Source: SKVR01 sp046291875 (GTDB lineage: Bacteria > Bacteroidota > Bacteroidia > Bacteroidales > UBA7960). Taken from it: a stretch of 64,000 nucleotides of DNA. The notes beneath the pieces were generated by a model. The model ran no database searches, was not told the origin of the DNA, and worked only from the letters and a program-made list of their open reading frames with translations. The DNA lies in NCBI GenBank assembly GCA_046291875.1, contig JBKBSF010000023.1:8489-72488 (forward strand), given 5' to 3'. Position 1 is the stretch's first letter. The number at the start of each line of letters is the position of its first letter. This document shows, one piece after another, positions 47,748 through 57,371 of this stretch. The translations under genes were made by a program, and so were the position numbers.

Positions 47748-48545
47748 ATGAAAAAAATTCTGAGAACATGGTTTTTCCGCAAATGGTACTGGTTTATCAG
47801 CAATACGGATAAACGAGCTGAGGTATTGTTTATGAACTTTGGTTATCATAATGATTCTGTTACGGTTGCCCTGCTACCTGGGGATGAAAAAAACCGCTAC
47901 CCGATACAGCTCTATCATCAGTTGGCCCTTCGGGCAGACCTTGAATCAAAGGACATATGCGAAGTGGGTTCAGGCCGGGGTGGCGGGCTTGCCTGGATAC
48001 ATAAAACGTTTAACCCCAAAAGCAGTATCGGAGTCGATCTGAACCCCCAAGCTGTAAAGTTTTGCAACCAATACTATCTGATGCAGGATTTACGGTTTGA
48101 AAAGGGTGATGCACAGTCTTTGCCTTTGACCGACAATTCATTCGATATTGTATTGAATGTTGAATCCTCTCACCGGTATCCCTCTTTTGAGTTATTCCTT
48201 TCGGAGGCTTATCGCATTCTCAGGGATGACGGCACGTTACTCTTTACCGATTTCAGGCGGCACATTGATATGGATGCAATGAATGCAGCAATCCTGGCCT
48301 CCGATTTTCAGGTTATGGATCAGGAAATTATTACGCCCTGTATCCTCAAGGCATTGGAGCTGGACGATGCTCGCAGAAGAGATCTGGTAAGACGACTTGT
48401 TCCGAAAGTATTACAAAACCTTGCACTGAATTTTGCAGGAGCAAAAGGTACAAAAACCTACCATAACTTTTCAGAAAACAAGTTTGTATATTTTGTTTAT
48501 GCTTTGAAAAAGAAGTTGAATCCAGCACAAAGTCCCGAGCAATAA
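47748..48545 (+). CDS. Class I SAM-dependent methyltransferase
   Basis: 265 residues. SAM-binding motif I VGSGRGGGLAW, acidic residue motif IGVDLNPQAVKFC, motif II DAQSLPLTDNSFDIVLNVESSHRYPS (cited as 128-153) and a C-terminal RRRDLVRRLVPKVLQ. The wide Asp-Gly motif I and the SSHRYPS block match small-molecule or lipid methyltransferases. The adjacent acyltransferase makes a lipid substrate plausible. A broken relative lies at 53068-53484. Confidence 0.82.
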   Translation: MKKILRTWFFRKWYWFISNTDKRAEVLFMNFGYHNDSVTVALLPGDEKNRYPIQLYHQLALRADLESKDICEVGSGRGGGLAWIHKTFNPKSSIGVDLNPQAVKFCNQYYLMQDLRFEKGDAQSLPLTDNSFDIVLNVESSHRYPSFELFLSEAYRILRDDGTLLFTDFRRHIDMDAMNAAILASDFQVMDQEIITPCILKALELDDARRRDLVRRLVPKVLQNLALNFAGAKGTKTYHNFSENKFVYFVYALKKKLNPAQSPEQ

Positions 48546-48564
48546 CATTACGAACAGCTCGACA

Positions 48565-49662
48565 TCAACGAAATACCTCCCCCATAAACCGCCAGAAGCT
48601 GCGGTGAAAATCTTCTCCTTCCTCACCCGGGAAGGCCTCCAGGAAAGTCTTGCCCTGGGTTTGCCCCGGATACATGTGCAAAACCTCCCCATTGTAGAGC
48701 GGGATGATCTCCGGATGAAACTGGATCCCTAACACATTGGGATAATGCTTATGCTCAATGGCTTCTGCAATTCTTCCATCTGCAGACCATGCAGTTACAT
48801 CCCATCCTTTACCGATTTTCTGCAATGCCTGGTGATGAGAGCTTGCAATTACGGGCATGAGCGATACATCTCCGGCAACCTGCGCCATTATGCTACCCTC
48901 CTTCAGGCGTATGCGGTGAAACGAATAGGGAAACACTTCGGGCTCGGTTTTGTAATGGATATAATAATTCCGATGCTGCTCGTCGGCTGGCTGAGCCAGT
49001 ACCCCTTCAACTGTATGAACATTGTAGAGTTCTGTAGGGATATCCTGGTACATGGTGCCACCGGTAGCAACATTCATGGTTTGCATACCCAGGCAAATAC
49101 CCAGTATTCTGTACTCAGGGTTTTCTTCCAGAAACGGAGCAAAAGCCTCATCCTGGTATCCACCCAACAGATGAAACAGAAATGACAACTCCAGATGATG
49201 GCGTTGCGGATCGGTGATTACAGTGAGCAGGCTGGTTTCAGCTCCATAGATTGCGGGAGGTATATCGGGCCCGCCAAAGAAAATAACCCCCTGGCTATGT
49301 TCGAAAATTTTCCTGAAATCGGCGCTTAAGGCATTTTCTGCAAACAGGTCTGCAGGATCAAGTACCGGCTCCAGCCCCACAAGTGCAATATTGCCCGGTT
49401 GTTTTTCGCGCAGGTACTTGTGAGAAAGCGAGTAATCGTAAGCGGCAGCCTTGTGGTATACACCCACCACCTGGTAATTGCCGGGCAGAGTGAACAGCCC
49501 CTGGGAGGTAAGAAACATGAACCCCTCCAGGTTCAGCACTGTGGGGTGCATCAGCACAATGGTTCTCTCAGGATTGGCAAAGGGTGCGGGAGATTCATAT
49601 CCTGAATCTGACTGGCAGGAGAATATCAGAAGACTGAACAGAAGAAGGAAGGTACGGATCAT
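48565..49662 (-). CDS. C26-type glutamine amidotransferase-like lipoprotein
   Basis: 365 residues. Lipobox LLIFSC (about Cys16). The class I amidotransferase domain spans about 110-345, with nucleophile Cys in GICLGMQTMN and the His-Glu pair in IQFHPEI. This matches gamma-glutamyl-gamma-aminobutyrate hydrolase (PuuD-like) members. Being a lipoprotein it would act outside the cytoplasm, which is unusual for PuuD itself; the substrate is likely a gamma-glutamyl compound but not established. Convergent with the methyltransferase gene. Confidence 0.83.
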   Translation of the reverse strand: MIRTFLLLFSLLIFSCQSDSGYESPAPFANPERTIVLMHPTVLNLEGFMFLTSQGLFTLPGNYQVVGVYHKAAAYDYSLSHKYLREKQPGNIALVGLEPVLDPADLFAENALSADFRKIFEHSQGVIFFGGPDIPPAIYGAETSLLTVITDPQRHHLELSFLFHLLGGYQDEAFAPFLEENPEYRILGICLGMQTMNVATGGTMYQDIPTELYNVHTVEGVLAQPADEQHRNYYIHYKTEPEVFPYSFHRIRLKEGSIMAQVAGDVSLMPVIASSHHQALQKIGKGWDVTAWSADGRIAEAIEHKHYPNVLGIQFHPEIIPLYNGEVLHMYPGQTQGKTFLEAFPGEEGEDFHRSFWRFMGEVFR

Positions 49663-49908
49663 GACGAATGGATATTTTTGAATATAACTTACAAGAGTAC
49701 TGCACTCAAAAAAACAAGGACCCCAAGCCCGACAAGGTCAAAGCCTCAGACTATGCCAGCTCTCCGACAACAACTGCTTAACCAGTTTTTTTTCTGATAA
49801 AAAAGTGAAGAAAGAAAGGGCAATCCAAAAATATACAATTATCTGGAAAATAATCATTCCAAATACCAACAGCTTTAAGGCAAACAGACAATACTCAATT
49901 ACCAGTCA

Positions 49909-51648
49909 TCAATGGCAGCACCATTTTGAGAGCATCTGTGACAACTCTTCCAGGGCAACGGGTTTTGTCAGGTAATCATCCAGCCCCTTACTCATATACT
50001 TTTCTTTATCTCCTTCAAAGGCATTGGCACTTAAACCAATAACAGGAGGCAGAGCAGAGAATTCTTTCCGCAGATTTACAGTAGCAGTTAAGCCATCCAT
50101 AACAGGCATCTGGATATCCATAAAGATGACATCAAAAATACCGGGTTTGAAGGTTTTGAGGGCTTGTTCGCCATTGTTGGCAACCACTACACTATGCCCC
50201 AGTTTTTTGAGCATCAGGGAGATCACCTTTTGGTTCACCTGCTTACCTTCCACAAGTAAAACGTTCAAATTCTGTGGTGAAGGCATGGTTTCGACTACTT
50301 CAGGCTGGTTGGATATCCGGGCCGTGGCCACCAGAGAGTGAAATGTAAACCAGAAGGTACTTCCTTTGTTGAGCCGGCTTTTCACACCAACCTTTCCCCT
50401 GAGCAATGCGGCCAGCTCCTTGCTGATATAAAGCCCCAGTCCCGTACCTTCCACAGGCCTCATATCGTTTTGCTCCAACTGGGAAAACGGAGTGAAGATA
50501 TCTTTCTGTTTTTGCATTTGTATACCGGGTCCATGATCGGTAACTTCAACCCGAAACTGACTGGACCTTTTGCGATGATCTGCCACAGGGAAAAACCTTA
50601 CCACAACGGGGCTGCCATTCCCGTATTTCACCGCATTGGAAATAAAATTGGTGGCAATCTGCATTATTTTGGGAAGATCCGATTCAATTTGTTCCGGAAG
50701 ATGAGGCGACACCTCCAGTACGAAGGGAATGGATTGGCCACACAAGGAAACCAAAAGATGCCGAAGCCTGTCTACCAACTCCTGGGTAGGGAAGCAGATC
50801 TGCTGAACAGGCATTTTTCCGGCTTCAATTTTTGAATAATCGAGCACCTGATTGATGATCATGCGGAGGTTCTGGGTAGATATCAGGATGGTTTCCAGGT
50901 AGTCTTTTTGCTGATCACTCATAGGTGTTTGCGCCAGAATATGCGCCATACCTTCGATCCCGGTTAATGGAGTACGGATTTCTTGGCTCATATTGGCCAG
51001 GAAGTTTTGTTTGATCTCAACTGTTTTCTTTGCCAGTACCACCTCCTGCTGGAGCTTTTTGCGTTGGGCCTTTTCGGTAATATCCATTACTACTCCGGTC
51101 CAGACACGGTCGCCATTTTTCAGCACCCTGGGAAACGAATACACATTCAACCAACTGTACTTTTTGCCGGTTTTCATTTGCCCCTCAAAGAAAAAGGGGG
51201 TAAAGTTGCGGATACTGGCGTCATTCAACTGAAGAAAACGCTCTTTGTCATCCGGATGAACTTTCATAAAAACGGGCTTGATATCCTGGTTGGGATCTGT
51301 GGATTTCAAAACGAACATCTCGGCAAATTTCTTACTAATAAAATCAATCTTGATCCGGATATTCAGCCCCTGGTTAAGATCTTCTTTTGCGGGAACTCTG
51401 AACCGAAAGATCCCCACTGGCTGATGATCGATGATATCTGAGAGCATTTCCTTGCTTTCAGCCAGCTCCCTTTCCGCATATTCCTGTTGCCGGATCAATT
51501 CAAGCAGCTGCTCGTTTCTTTTCTCCAGTTCTTTGATTCTCTTCTGCAATTCCGGGTAATAGCTTTTGCGCATAGATTTCTCACCCAGACCCATGATCTG
51601 CTCCAGGGTAGCATCCCGATCTTTGGGTTTATCAGAGCGCCTCTTCAT
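49909..51648 (-). CDS. Hybrid sensor kinase homologue lacking the phospho-accepting histidine
   Basis: 579 residues, no transmembrane segment. N-terminal coiled coil (about 30-70), PAS domain (about 68-190), HisKA-like helices (about 205-275), HATPase (about 325-435) and a C-terminal receiver (about 462-575). The H-box reads NMSQEIRTPL: Gln222 stands where the phosphorylated His belongs. HATPase boxes look intact (NFISNAVKYGN, DHGPGIQ, GTGLGLYI). In the receiver the acidic pair is LVEGK (Glu467, Gly468) rather than E-D, while Asp511 (FMDIQMP) and Lys562 remain. Its start overlaps the alcohol dehydrogenase stop by 17 bp. Confidence 0.88.
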   Translation of the reverse strand: MKRRSDKPKDRDATLEQIMGLGEKSMRKSYYPELQKRIKELEKRNEQLLELIRQQEYAERELAESKEMLSDIIDHQPVGIFRFRVPAKEDLNQGLNIRIKIDFISKKFAEMFVLKSTDPNQDIKPVFMKVHPDDKERFLQLNDASIRNFTPFFFEGQMKTGKKYSWLNVYSFPRVLKNGDRVWTGVVMDITEKAQRKKLQQEVVLAKKTVEIKQNFLANMSQEIRTPLTGIEGMAHILAQTPMSDQQKDYLETILISTQNLRMIINQVLDYSKIEAGKMPVQQICFPTQELVDRLRHLLVSLCGQSIPFVLEVSPHLPEQIESDLPKIMQIATNFISNAVKYGNGSPVVVRFFPVADHRKRSSQFRVEVTDHGPGIQMQKQKDIFTPFSQLEQNDMRPVEGTGLGLYISKELAALLRGKVGVKSRLNKGSTFWFTFHSLVATARISNQPEVVETMPSPQNLNVLLVEGKQVNQKVISLMLKKLGHSVVVANNGEQALKTFKPGIFDVIFMDIQMPVMDGLTATVNLRKEFSALPPVIGLSANAFEGDKEKYMSKGLDDYLTKPVALEELSQMLSKWCCH

Positions 51649-52782
51649 ACAATACCTCCAGGTCGCGTTGTTTAGCTTTTCGTGGGTTGGTGATCAGGCA
51701 GGGATCCTTAACAGCATGTTGGGCAAGGATCTTCACATCCGAAACCTTTAGACCCTTATCAGCCAGGCCATAAGCGATACCCAGCTCTTTCTTCAATTGT
51801 GTGAGATCCTGCAACAGCAACCGGGCCTTTTCTGAGCTGGTTCTTCCCTGTATATCGATACCCAACTCCCTGGCCACACGGTCGTAGCGCTCGGGAGCAT
51901 GTTTGTAATTGAACATGATAACGTGATCAAGCAGTATGGCATTGCATTCGCCATGTGGCAAATCCAGGTAGCCCCCCAGGCTGTGGGCCAGGGAATGAAC
52001 GGCGCCCAGGCTAGCATTGGAAAATGCCAGCCCTGCCTGCATACTCCCAAGCATCAGCTGGGTTCGGGCCGAAAGATCATCGGGCTGATTTACAGCCAAA
52101 GGAAGATGGGTTCGCAACAACCGGATGGCTTCCAATGCATGCAAGTCTGTCATGGAAGAATGCGCTGTAGATACAAAAGCTTCAATGGCATGCACCAAAG
52201 CATCCATGGCCGTGCAAGCAGTAAGGTAGGGGCTCATGGTCATACAAACACGGGGATCAATCAATGCAAGATCGGGCACCATGGAGTTGGAGATGATGGC
52301 AAACTTCATCCGGCGCCCGGTATCATTGATAATAGCAAACTGCGAAACATCGGCAGAAGAACCACTGGTAGTGGGGATACAGATGAGCGGTGGGCCGGGA
52401 GTATCAACGTTATCAATTCCTTCAAAAACTAAAATGTGCAAACCGTTGGTGCTTACAATACCGATCCCCTTTGCGCAATCCATCACGCTACCCCCCCAAC
52501 GGCAATGATAAGGTCGCATTGGTTTTGCAGGTACATTTCAGCACCTTCCACAACTTCAAAGTCGCGCGGATTGGGGCTAACGCCCGAAAAAAGAACATAA
52601 GCAAGCCCCTGATCCTCTAACTGATCCATCACTTCCTGCGCCCAGCCTGCCTGCATCACCCCGGGATCTGTGACAATAAAAGGCTTTTCGGCACCAAAAT
52701 TCCTTGCATAACGCCCCACGTGGCCCAGGGCAGTATTTCCAAAAATAATCTCAGGGGCAACAAATTTCCTTATATCTGCCAT
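51632..52782 (-). pseudogene. Iron-containing alcohol dehydrogenase, interrupted by a one-base frameshift
   Basis: Two frames join at 52490-52500. The first (from 52782) reads MADIRKFVAPEIIFG to DLIIAVGG; the second continues GSVMDCAKG to the end at 51632. The run there is seven G on the coding strand; eight would restore the family motif AVGGGSVMDCAKG. Otherwise complete, about 383 residues, with iron ligands in ALVHAIEAF, HSLAHSLGGYLDLPHGECN. The family reduces or oxidises short alcohols and aldehydes with NAD(P). It could be a sequencing error, a true pseudogene or a slippage switch. The hybrid kinase gene overlaps its end. Confidence 0.88.
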
Positions 52783-52965
52783 ATTTGCAACATTGCTTTA
52801 GGGGAAGAGAATAATACCGCAGAAAAATTCTCTGCACCCCCTCCCGATTATACTGCAATGTACAAATTACATTAAAAGGCTTAAGCCGTATCTCACGTAT
52901 TTTCAAGGAAATACAACATATTACCACATATCATTACCTTTGGGTATAACAAAAACGGTTGCACC

Positions 52966-53053
52966 CTAACACTGGTTGCGCGCGCAAGGGCTGTTGGTAA
53001 GAAAGAACCCAAGGAAGCCCCCCAGTAAAATACTTTGCATGTAATCGCCCACA
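52966..53053 (-). pseudogene. C-terminal remnant of a cysteine-tailed small membrane protein
   Basis: Minus-strand frame GDYMQSILLGGFLGFFLTNS followed by PCARNQC and TAG at 52966. It matches the tail of the intact protein at 57372-57620 (GAFLGFFVTNSPCARNKC). The N-terminal part is gone. Confidence 0.75.
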
Positions 53054-53067
53054 ATCCATGTATTCAT

Positions 53068-53484
53068 ATGCAGGCCGATGCACAATCGCTGCCTTTTGCA
53101 GAAGAAGAATTTGATATTGTGCTGAATGTAGAATGCTCGCACAGGCATCCATCCGTTGAGGCTTTCCATGCGGAAGCTTGCCGCACCCTTAAGCAAAATG
53201 GTCAATTGCTGTTAACAGATTTCCGAAACCATGGCGAGAACGATGCAATCCACAAGGCTATCTAAAAATCGGACTTTCAGATTGCACATTATCAAATCAT
53301 CACACCCTTTATTCTTAAAGCACTGGGATTTGATGATCCCCGCAGAAGAGATCTGGTAAGGCGATTAATTCCAAAATTTCTGCAAAAAATTGCACTGAAC
53401 TTTGCAGGAGCCAAAGGCTCAACAACCTACAAAAATTTCCTTAAAAACCAATACGTAAACTTTGTTTATGCCTTAAGGAAATAG
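53068..53484 (+). pseudogene. Truncated methyltransferase paralogue with an internal stop
   Basis: Reads DAQSLPFAEEEFDIVLNVEC, SHRHPSVEAF, LLTDFRNHGE, then TAA at 53263, then in the same frame KSDFQIAHYQIITPFILKAL, DDPRRRDLVRRLIPKFLQ and FVYALRK before TAG. This follows the intact methyltransferase at 47748 closely over its last 140 residues. The SAM-binding N-terminal half is missing. Confidence 0.85.
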
Positions 53485-53903
53485 CACCGTTTGATTTAGC
53501 CCTTGATTGTTAGCATGAGCCATGCTGCCCGATGTTTCTTTTGTCCGAAATCCGTGCAATCGTTGAAAAACAGTCGACCTTATGGTTTTTGTGCACAAGG
53601 GTTTTTGAAGCAAGAGCCCTCATAAAAGCACCCATGCAGGCGTTTTGCAAAACTCATCCGATGCTACCCTTTTCATTCCCTTTCATTATCTGCATTAACG
53701 ATATGAGGAAACAATCATTTTACTTGTAAAAAAGTTAACATACCATACAGCACTCCATGTCAGGACATCTAATAGTGCCTATTCCCGGGAGGCTCGAGCA
53801 CTTTTTTAACATTTGCAAAAAATTAACATGTAGTGAATGTTTTAAGAATGTATATTTGAGCCGGAAAACAAAAACCAAAACCTTTCAGCTTACAACCTCC
53901 CAC
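53485..53903. other. Gap before the TonB receptor gene
   Basis: 419 bp. A TATATTTG element at 53851-53858 (plus) is the likely receptor promoter, 46 nt before the ATG. Open codons continue upstream of that ATG but show no signal or family pattern. Nothing else recognised. Confidence 0.5.
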
Positions 53904-56270
53904 ATGAGAGCAAATCTTCTTTTGACCGTGGTGTTGCTATCCTCAGGGATTCTTGCAGCCCAACAACACAGCCTGAGTGGCTACGTACGTGATGCCAGTT
54001 CAGGCGAATCATTAATTGGAGCCACACTTTACCTTGAACCCGCTCATACCGGCACCACTACCAACGCTTATGGCTTTTACAGCTTGAGTGCAGCCCAGGG
54101 TGTGGTAAAAGTACGCTGCAGCTTTACCGGGTACAATCCTCAGGAGCTGGAATTTGTACTTACACGCGACACGGTAATTACTTTTCAGTTGGAGCCTGTA
54201 ATACAATTGAGAGAAGTTCAGGTTACCGCAACCCATACCCATTCGTCAGTACAATCCACACGCATGAGCACCATTGAACTTCCTGTGGCAAAAATCAGGG
54301 AGCTACCTCAATTTTTGGGAGAATCGGATGTGCTAAAAACCATCCAACTGCTTCCCGGGGTGCAGGCGGGCGCAGAAGGCACAAGCGGATATTATGTGCG
54401 GGGCGGCAGTCCGGATCAAAACCTTATGCTTCTTGACGGAGTGCCCGTTTACAATGCCAACCATTTATTCGGCTTTTTTTCTGTATTCAACCCCGATGCC
54501 ATCAACCATATAGAGTTGGTAAAGGGCGGGTTCCCTGCCCGCTACGGAGGTCGCCTTTCATCGGTATTAGACATCCGAATGAAAGAAGGAAACATGAAAG
54601 ATTTCAGAGCTACCGGATCCATTGGTATCATGGCAAGCAAACTTACCGTAGAGGGGCCTTTGCAAAAGGATAAAACATCATTTATTGTGAGCGGCAGGCG
54701 GTTTTATCTTGATCATTTGTTGCGCCCCCTTTTCAGAATATCAACAGGCAATCAGAACCAAAGCTCAGGCTACTATTTTTCCGATGTCAACGCCAAGGTA
54801 AACCATATTTTTTCTTCTCGCGACAGGCTATTTCTTAGTTTATATACCGGTAATGATCAATTCTACGAAAAACGCTATCCTATGCAGTATTTGTATGAAG
54901 GCGAGATTTACGAATCGTCGGGCAGGGCGAATCTGGGTTGGGGAAACATTACCACTGCCATGCGTTGGAACCGACAATTCAGTGGAAAGCTCTTTGGAAA
55001 TGCAACACTTACCTACAGCAATTACAATTTCCGGGTAAATCAAAATATCAGAGACTTTACCATTGAAAATGATCAGATCATCAAAACCCACCTTAATCAG
55101 GAGTACCTGAGCGGGATACAAGACCTTTCGGCACGCTATGATCTGGACTATTTGCCCGGCAACCTGCATCATTGGAGAGCTGGCGGGGGAATAACACGCT
55201 ATACTTTCCGCCCGGGGGCCTCTGTAAACAGTTCTCAATATGGTGAAGCACCTCCGGAAAGCCAGCAAATCGGGCATAATGACATCAATGCTACCCATGT
55301 TTTTGCCTACCTGGAGGACGAATTTGACATTATAGAAAACCTCAAAGTGAATGCAGGGGCAAGAGTTTCATGGTTTAACCCCGGAGGGAAAAATTATTTC
55401 GCCTTGGAGCCCCGCGTGTCTATGCGCTACCTTTTCTCAGATCAGTTTGCACTGAAAGCCAGCTACGCACGTATGAGCCAGCATATACACCTGCTCACCA
55501 ACAATAATATCGGACTGCCCACAGATTTGTGGGTCCCTGCCACACGCAATGTTCCCGTTATGAACTCTTCACAGTACGCTGCTGGCGCAACCTGGTCGCT
55601 TTCAGGGATGTATCATTTATCGCTGGAGTCATACTACAAAACCATGAATAACGTGATCGAATACAGAGAGGGCGCATCCTTTCTGGCAAACTATTCCAAT
55701 TGGGAAGGCAAAGTGGAATCGGGAAAAGCATGGGGATATGGAGCCGAATTGTTCCTGGAAAAACGCACAGGTATCCTTACAGGATGGATTGGTTATACCT
55801 GGGCGAAATCCGACAGGCAGTTCCCCTCCATAAACAGTGGCCAAACCTTCCCTTACAAATACGACCGCCGGCACGACCTCTCTGTGGTATTGAACTACAA
55901 ATTTGAAAACAATTGGAATGTTTCACTTACCTGGGTATATGGTACAGGAAACGCTATTACTATGCCTACAGTGGAGTACCTGGGCTTAACCCTTGACGGC
56001 ACTGAAGAAAAACCTGTACAAAGCTACAACAGCCGCAATCAATTCAGGGCAGCTCCTTACCACAGACTCGATATAGGATTCAACAACGTAAAGAAAACCC
56101 GGTGGGGCGAAAGAACATGGAGTTTTGGATTGTATAATGCCTACAATCGTGTAAACCCCTTCTACTACGCCATAACCCGCGACTATAACACCGGAAACAA
56201 AGTTCTGGAAAGAACCTCGCTTTTCCCTGTATTACCCTCTGTGAATTACACTTTTAAAATTGGCAACTAA
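53904..56270 (+). CDS. TonB-dependent receptor with carboxypeptidase-like N-terminal domain
   Basis: 788 residues from the ATG at 53904, chosen because it begins a signal peptide (ends ILAAQQ). Carboxypeptidase-regulatory-like domain about 22-105 (SGYVRDASSGESLIGATLYL), plug about 125-230 (YYVRGGSPDQNLMLLDGVPVYN; ELVKGGFPARYGGRLSSVLDI) and barrel to the end (VNYTFKIGN). It is followed after 11 bp by a DUF4249 lipoprotein. That pair is a frequent Bacteroidota unit, in which DUF4249 probably acts as the receptor's surface partner, by analogy with SusCD. Ligand unknown. Confidence 0.92.
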   Translation: MRANLLLTVVLLSSGILAAQQHSLSGYVRDASSGESLIGATLYLEPAHTGTTTNAYGFYSLSAAQGVVKVRCSFTGYNPQELEFVLTRDTVITFQLEPVIQLREVQVTATHTHSSVQSTRMSTIELPVAKIRELPQFLGESDVLKTIQLLPGVQAGAEGTSGYYVRGGSPDQNLMLLDGVPVYNANHLFGFFSVFNPDAINHIELVKGGFPARYGGRLSSVLDIRMKEGNMKDFRATGSIGIMASKLTVEGPLQKDKTSFIVSGRRFYLDHLLRPLFRISTGNQNQSSGYYFSDVNAKVNHIFSSRDRLFLSLYTGNDQFYEKRYPMQYLYEGEIYESSGRANLGWGNITTAMRWNRQFSGKLFGNATLTYSNYNFRVNQNIRDFTIENDQIIKTHLNQEYLSGIQDLSARYDLDYLPGNLHHWRAGGGITRYTFRPGASVNSSQYGEAPPESQQIGHNDINATHVFAYLEDEFDIIENLKVNAGARVSWFNPGGKNYFALEPRVSMRYLFSDQFALKASYARMSQHIHLLTNNNIGLPTDLWVPATRNVPVMNSSQYAAGATWSLSGMYHLSLESYYKTMNNVIEYREGASFLANYSNWEGKVESGKAWGYGAELFLEKRTGILTGWIGYTWAKSDRQFPSINSGQTFPYKYDRRHDLSVVLNYKFENNWNVSLTWVYGTGNAITMPTVEYLGLTLDGTEEKPVQSYNSRNQFRAAPYHRLDIGFNNVKKTRWGERTWSFGLYNAYNRVNPFYYAITRDYNTGNKVLERTSLFPVLPSVNYTFKIGN

Positions 56271-56281
56271 CACTTCCAGCT

Positions 56282-57226
56282 ATGAAAAAAGCAATCATCT
56301 ATATAATAGTTCTTTTTGCACTTGCCTGTACCAAGTTTGAAAAAATTGAGGATTTCCCCATCGAACCTCCTGCATTGGTAGCCAATGCCCTGTTTAAAGA
56401 GGGAGAACCATTCCATTTCAGAATCTCCAGAAGCCTGAGTATCCTCGACAATGCACAGATTGGCCCGGTAAAAGATGCTCAACTCATTCTATTTCGCAAT
56501 CAACAACCCATCGACACCCTCACCGGTGCCAATGAGCAAGGAACCTATCTCTCTATTTTTCAACCCGAAAGGGACCACCAGTACCATATCAAGGTATCCC
56601 ATCCAAGATATCCAACCATTGTTTCAGGCTTTGAAAAGCTGCCTGCACCCATGATTGTAAATAACTTCAACTGCCATTTATTGGATTCGGTTGTGGAGGT
56701 TTATAATTATTGGAGTTCCAATAAGGCAGATACACTCATAACCAACTACCGGCTGGAATGTACCCTAAATCTTCGTGATCTTGGAATCACCGAAAATATT
56801 TATTCACTAAGTGTTGTGCTGCATGACTCCGTTTATAATTATTCTTCCAGGCAATACGAGTGGAGAAAAAGGTCGGCTTGGGTGCTGCTTTCCGATGACA
56901 CTTCGCTGCTCAACCATACTGGCATTGGCAATGATCAACTCTACAGCGACAAGCTGTTCTTCAGCAATCATCTCTTCCCAGGAGAAGATTACTCACTGAA
57001 TTTTACCCTACACGACAACAATTGGGGCAATACGCTAGCTCGAGAGTATACATTGCTCGTGCATTCGTACAGCAACTCATCGTATTTGTATGCCCGAAGC
57101 CTTAACTTTGGAACCGTTGGCTTCTCGAGCCCATTCGTTGAGCCCACCCGGATTTTCACCAACATTGAAAACGGATATGGAATCTTTGCCGGTATCGACA
57201 TGGTAACAATCCCTGTAAGAAGATGA
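56282..57226 (+). CDS. DUF4249 domain lipoprotein
   Basis: 314 residues. Lipobox LFALAC (Cys16). Beta-rich body with IEPPALVANALFKEGEPFHF near the start, GTYLSIFQPERDHQYHI, and ending FAGIDMVTIPVRR. This is the normal DUF4249 layout of about 280-400 residues. It starts 11 bp after the TonB receptor and should be cotranscribed. Likely an outer-leaflet partner of the receptor; no biochemical role is known for the domain. Confidence 0.87.
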   Translation: MKKAIIYIIVLFALACTKFEKIEDFPIEPPALVANALFKEGEPFHFRISRSLSILDNAQIGPVKDAQLILFRNQQPIDTLTGANEQGTYLSIFQPERDHQYHIKVSHPRYPTIVSGFEKLPAPMIVNNFNCHLLDSVVEVYNYWSSNKADTLITNYRLECTLNLRDLGITENIYSLSVVLHDSVYNYSSRQYEWRKRSAWVLLSDDTSLLNHTGIGNDQLYSDKLFFSNHLFPGEDYSLNFTLHDNNWGNTLAREYTLLVHSYSNSSYLYARSLNFGTVGFSSPFVEPTRIFTNIENGYGIFAGIDMVTIPVRR

Positions 57227-57371
57227 GAAAATCCACAAGGCATTTGCTCCCTGTATGCAGCCATTAGGTTGTAAACTATCAACCTGCAAACAAATCCCAG
57301 AAATAATAAGGGTTGACGATCAAATAAACAAGAGCAAGTGAAGGGGGTGGGTCTGCAACCGACCCCGCCTG

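Noticed and set aside
53532..53729. 65-codon plus-strand frame before the TonB receptor
   Set aside because: Irregular composition and no motif; the true receptor promoter lies just after it.
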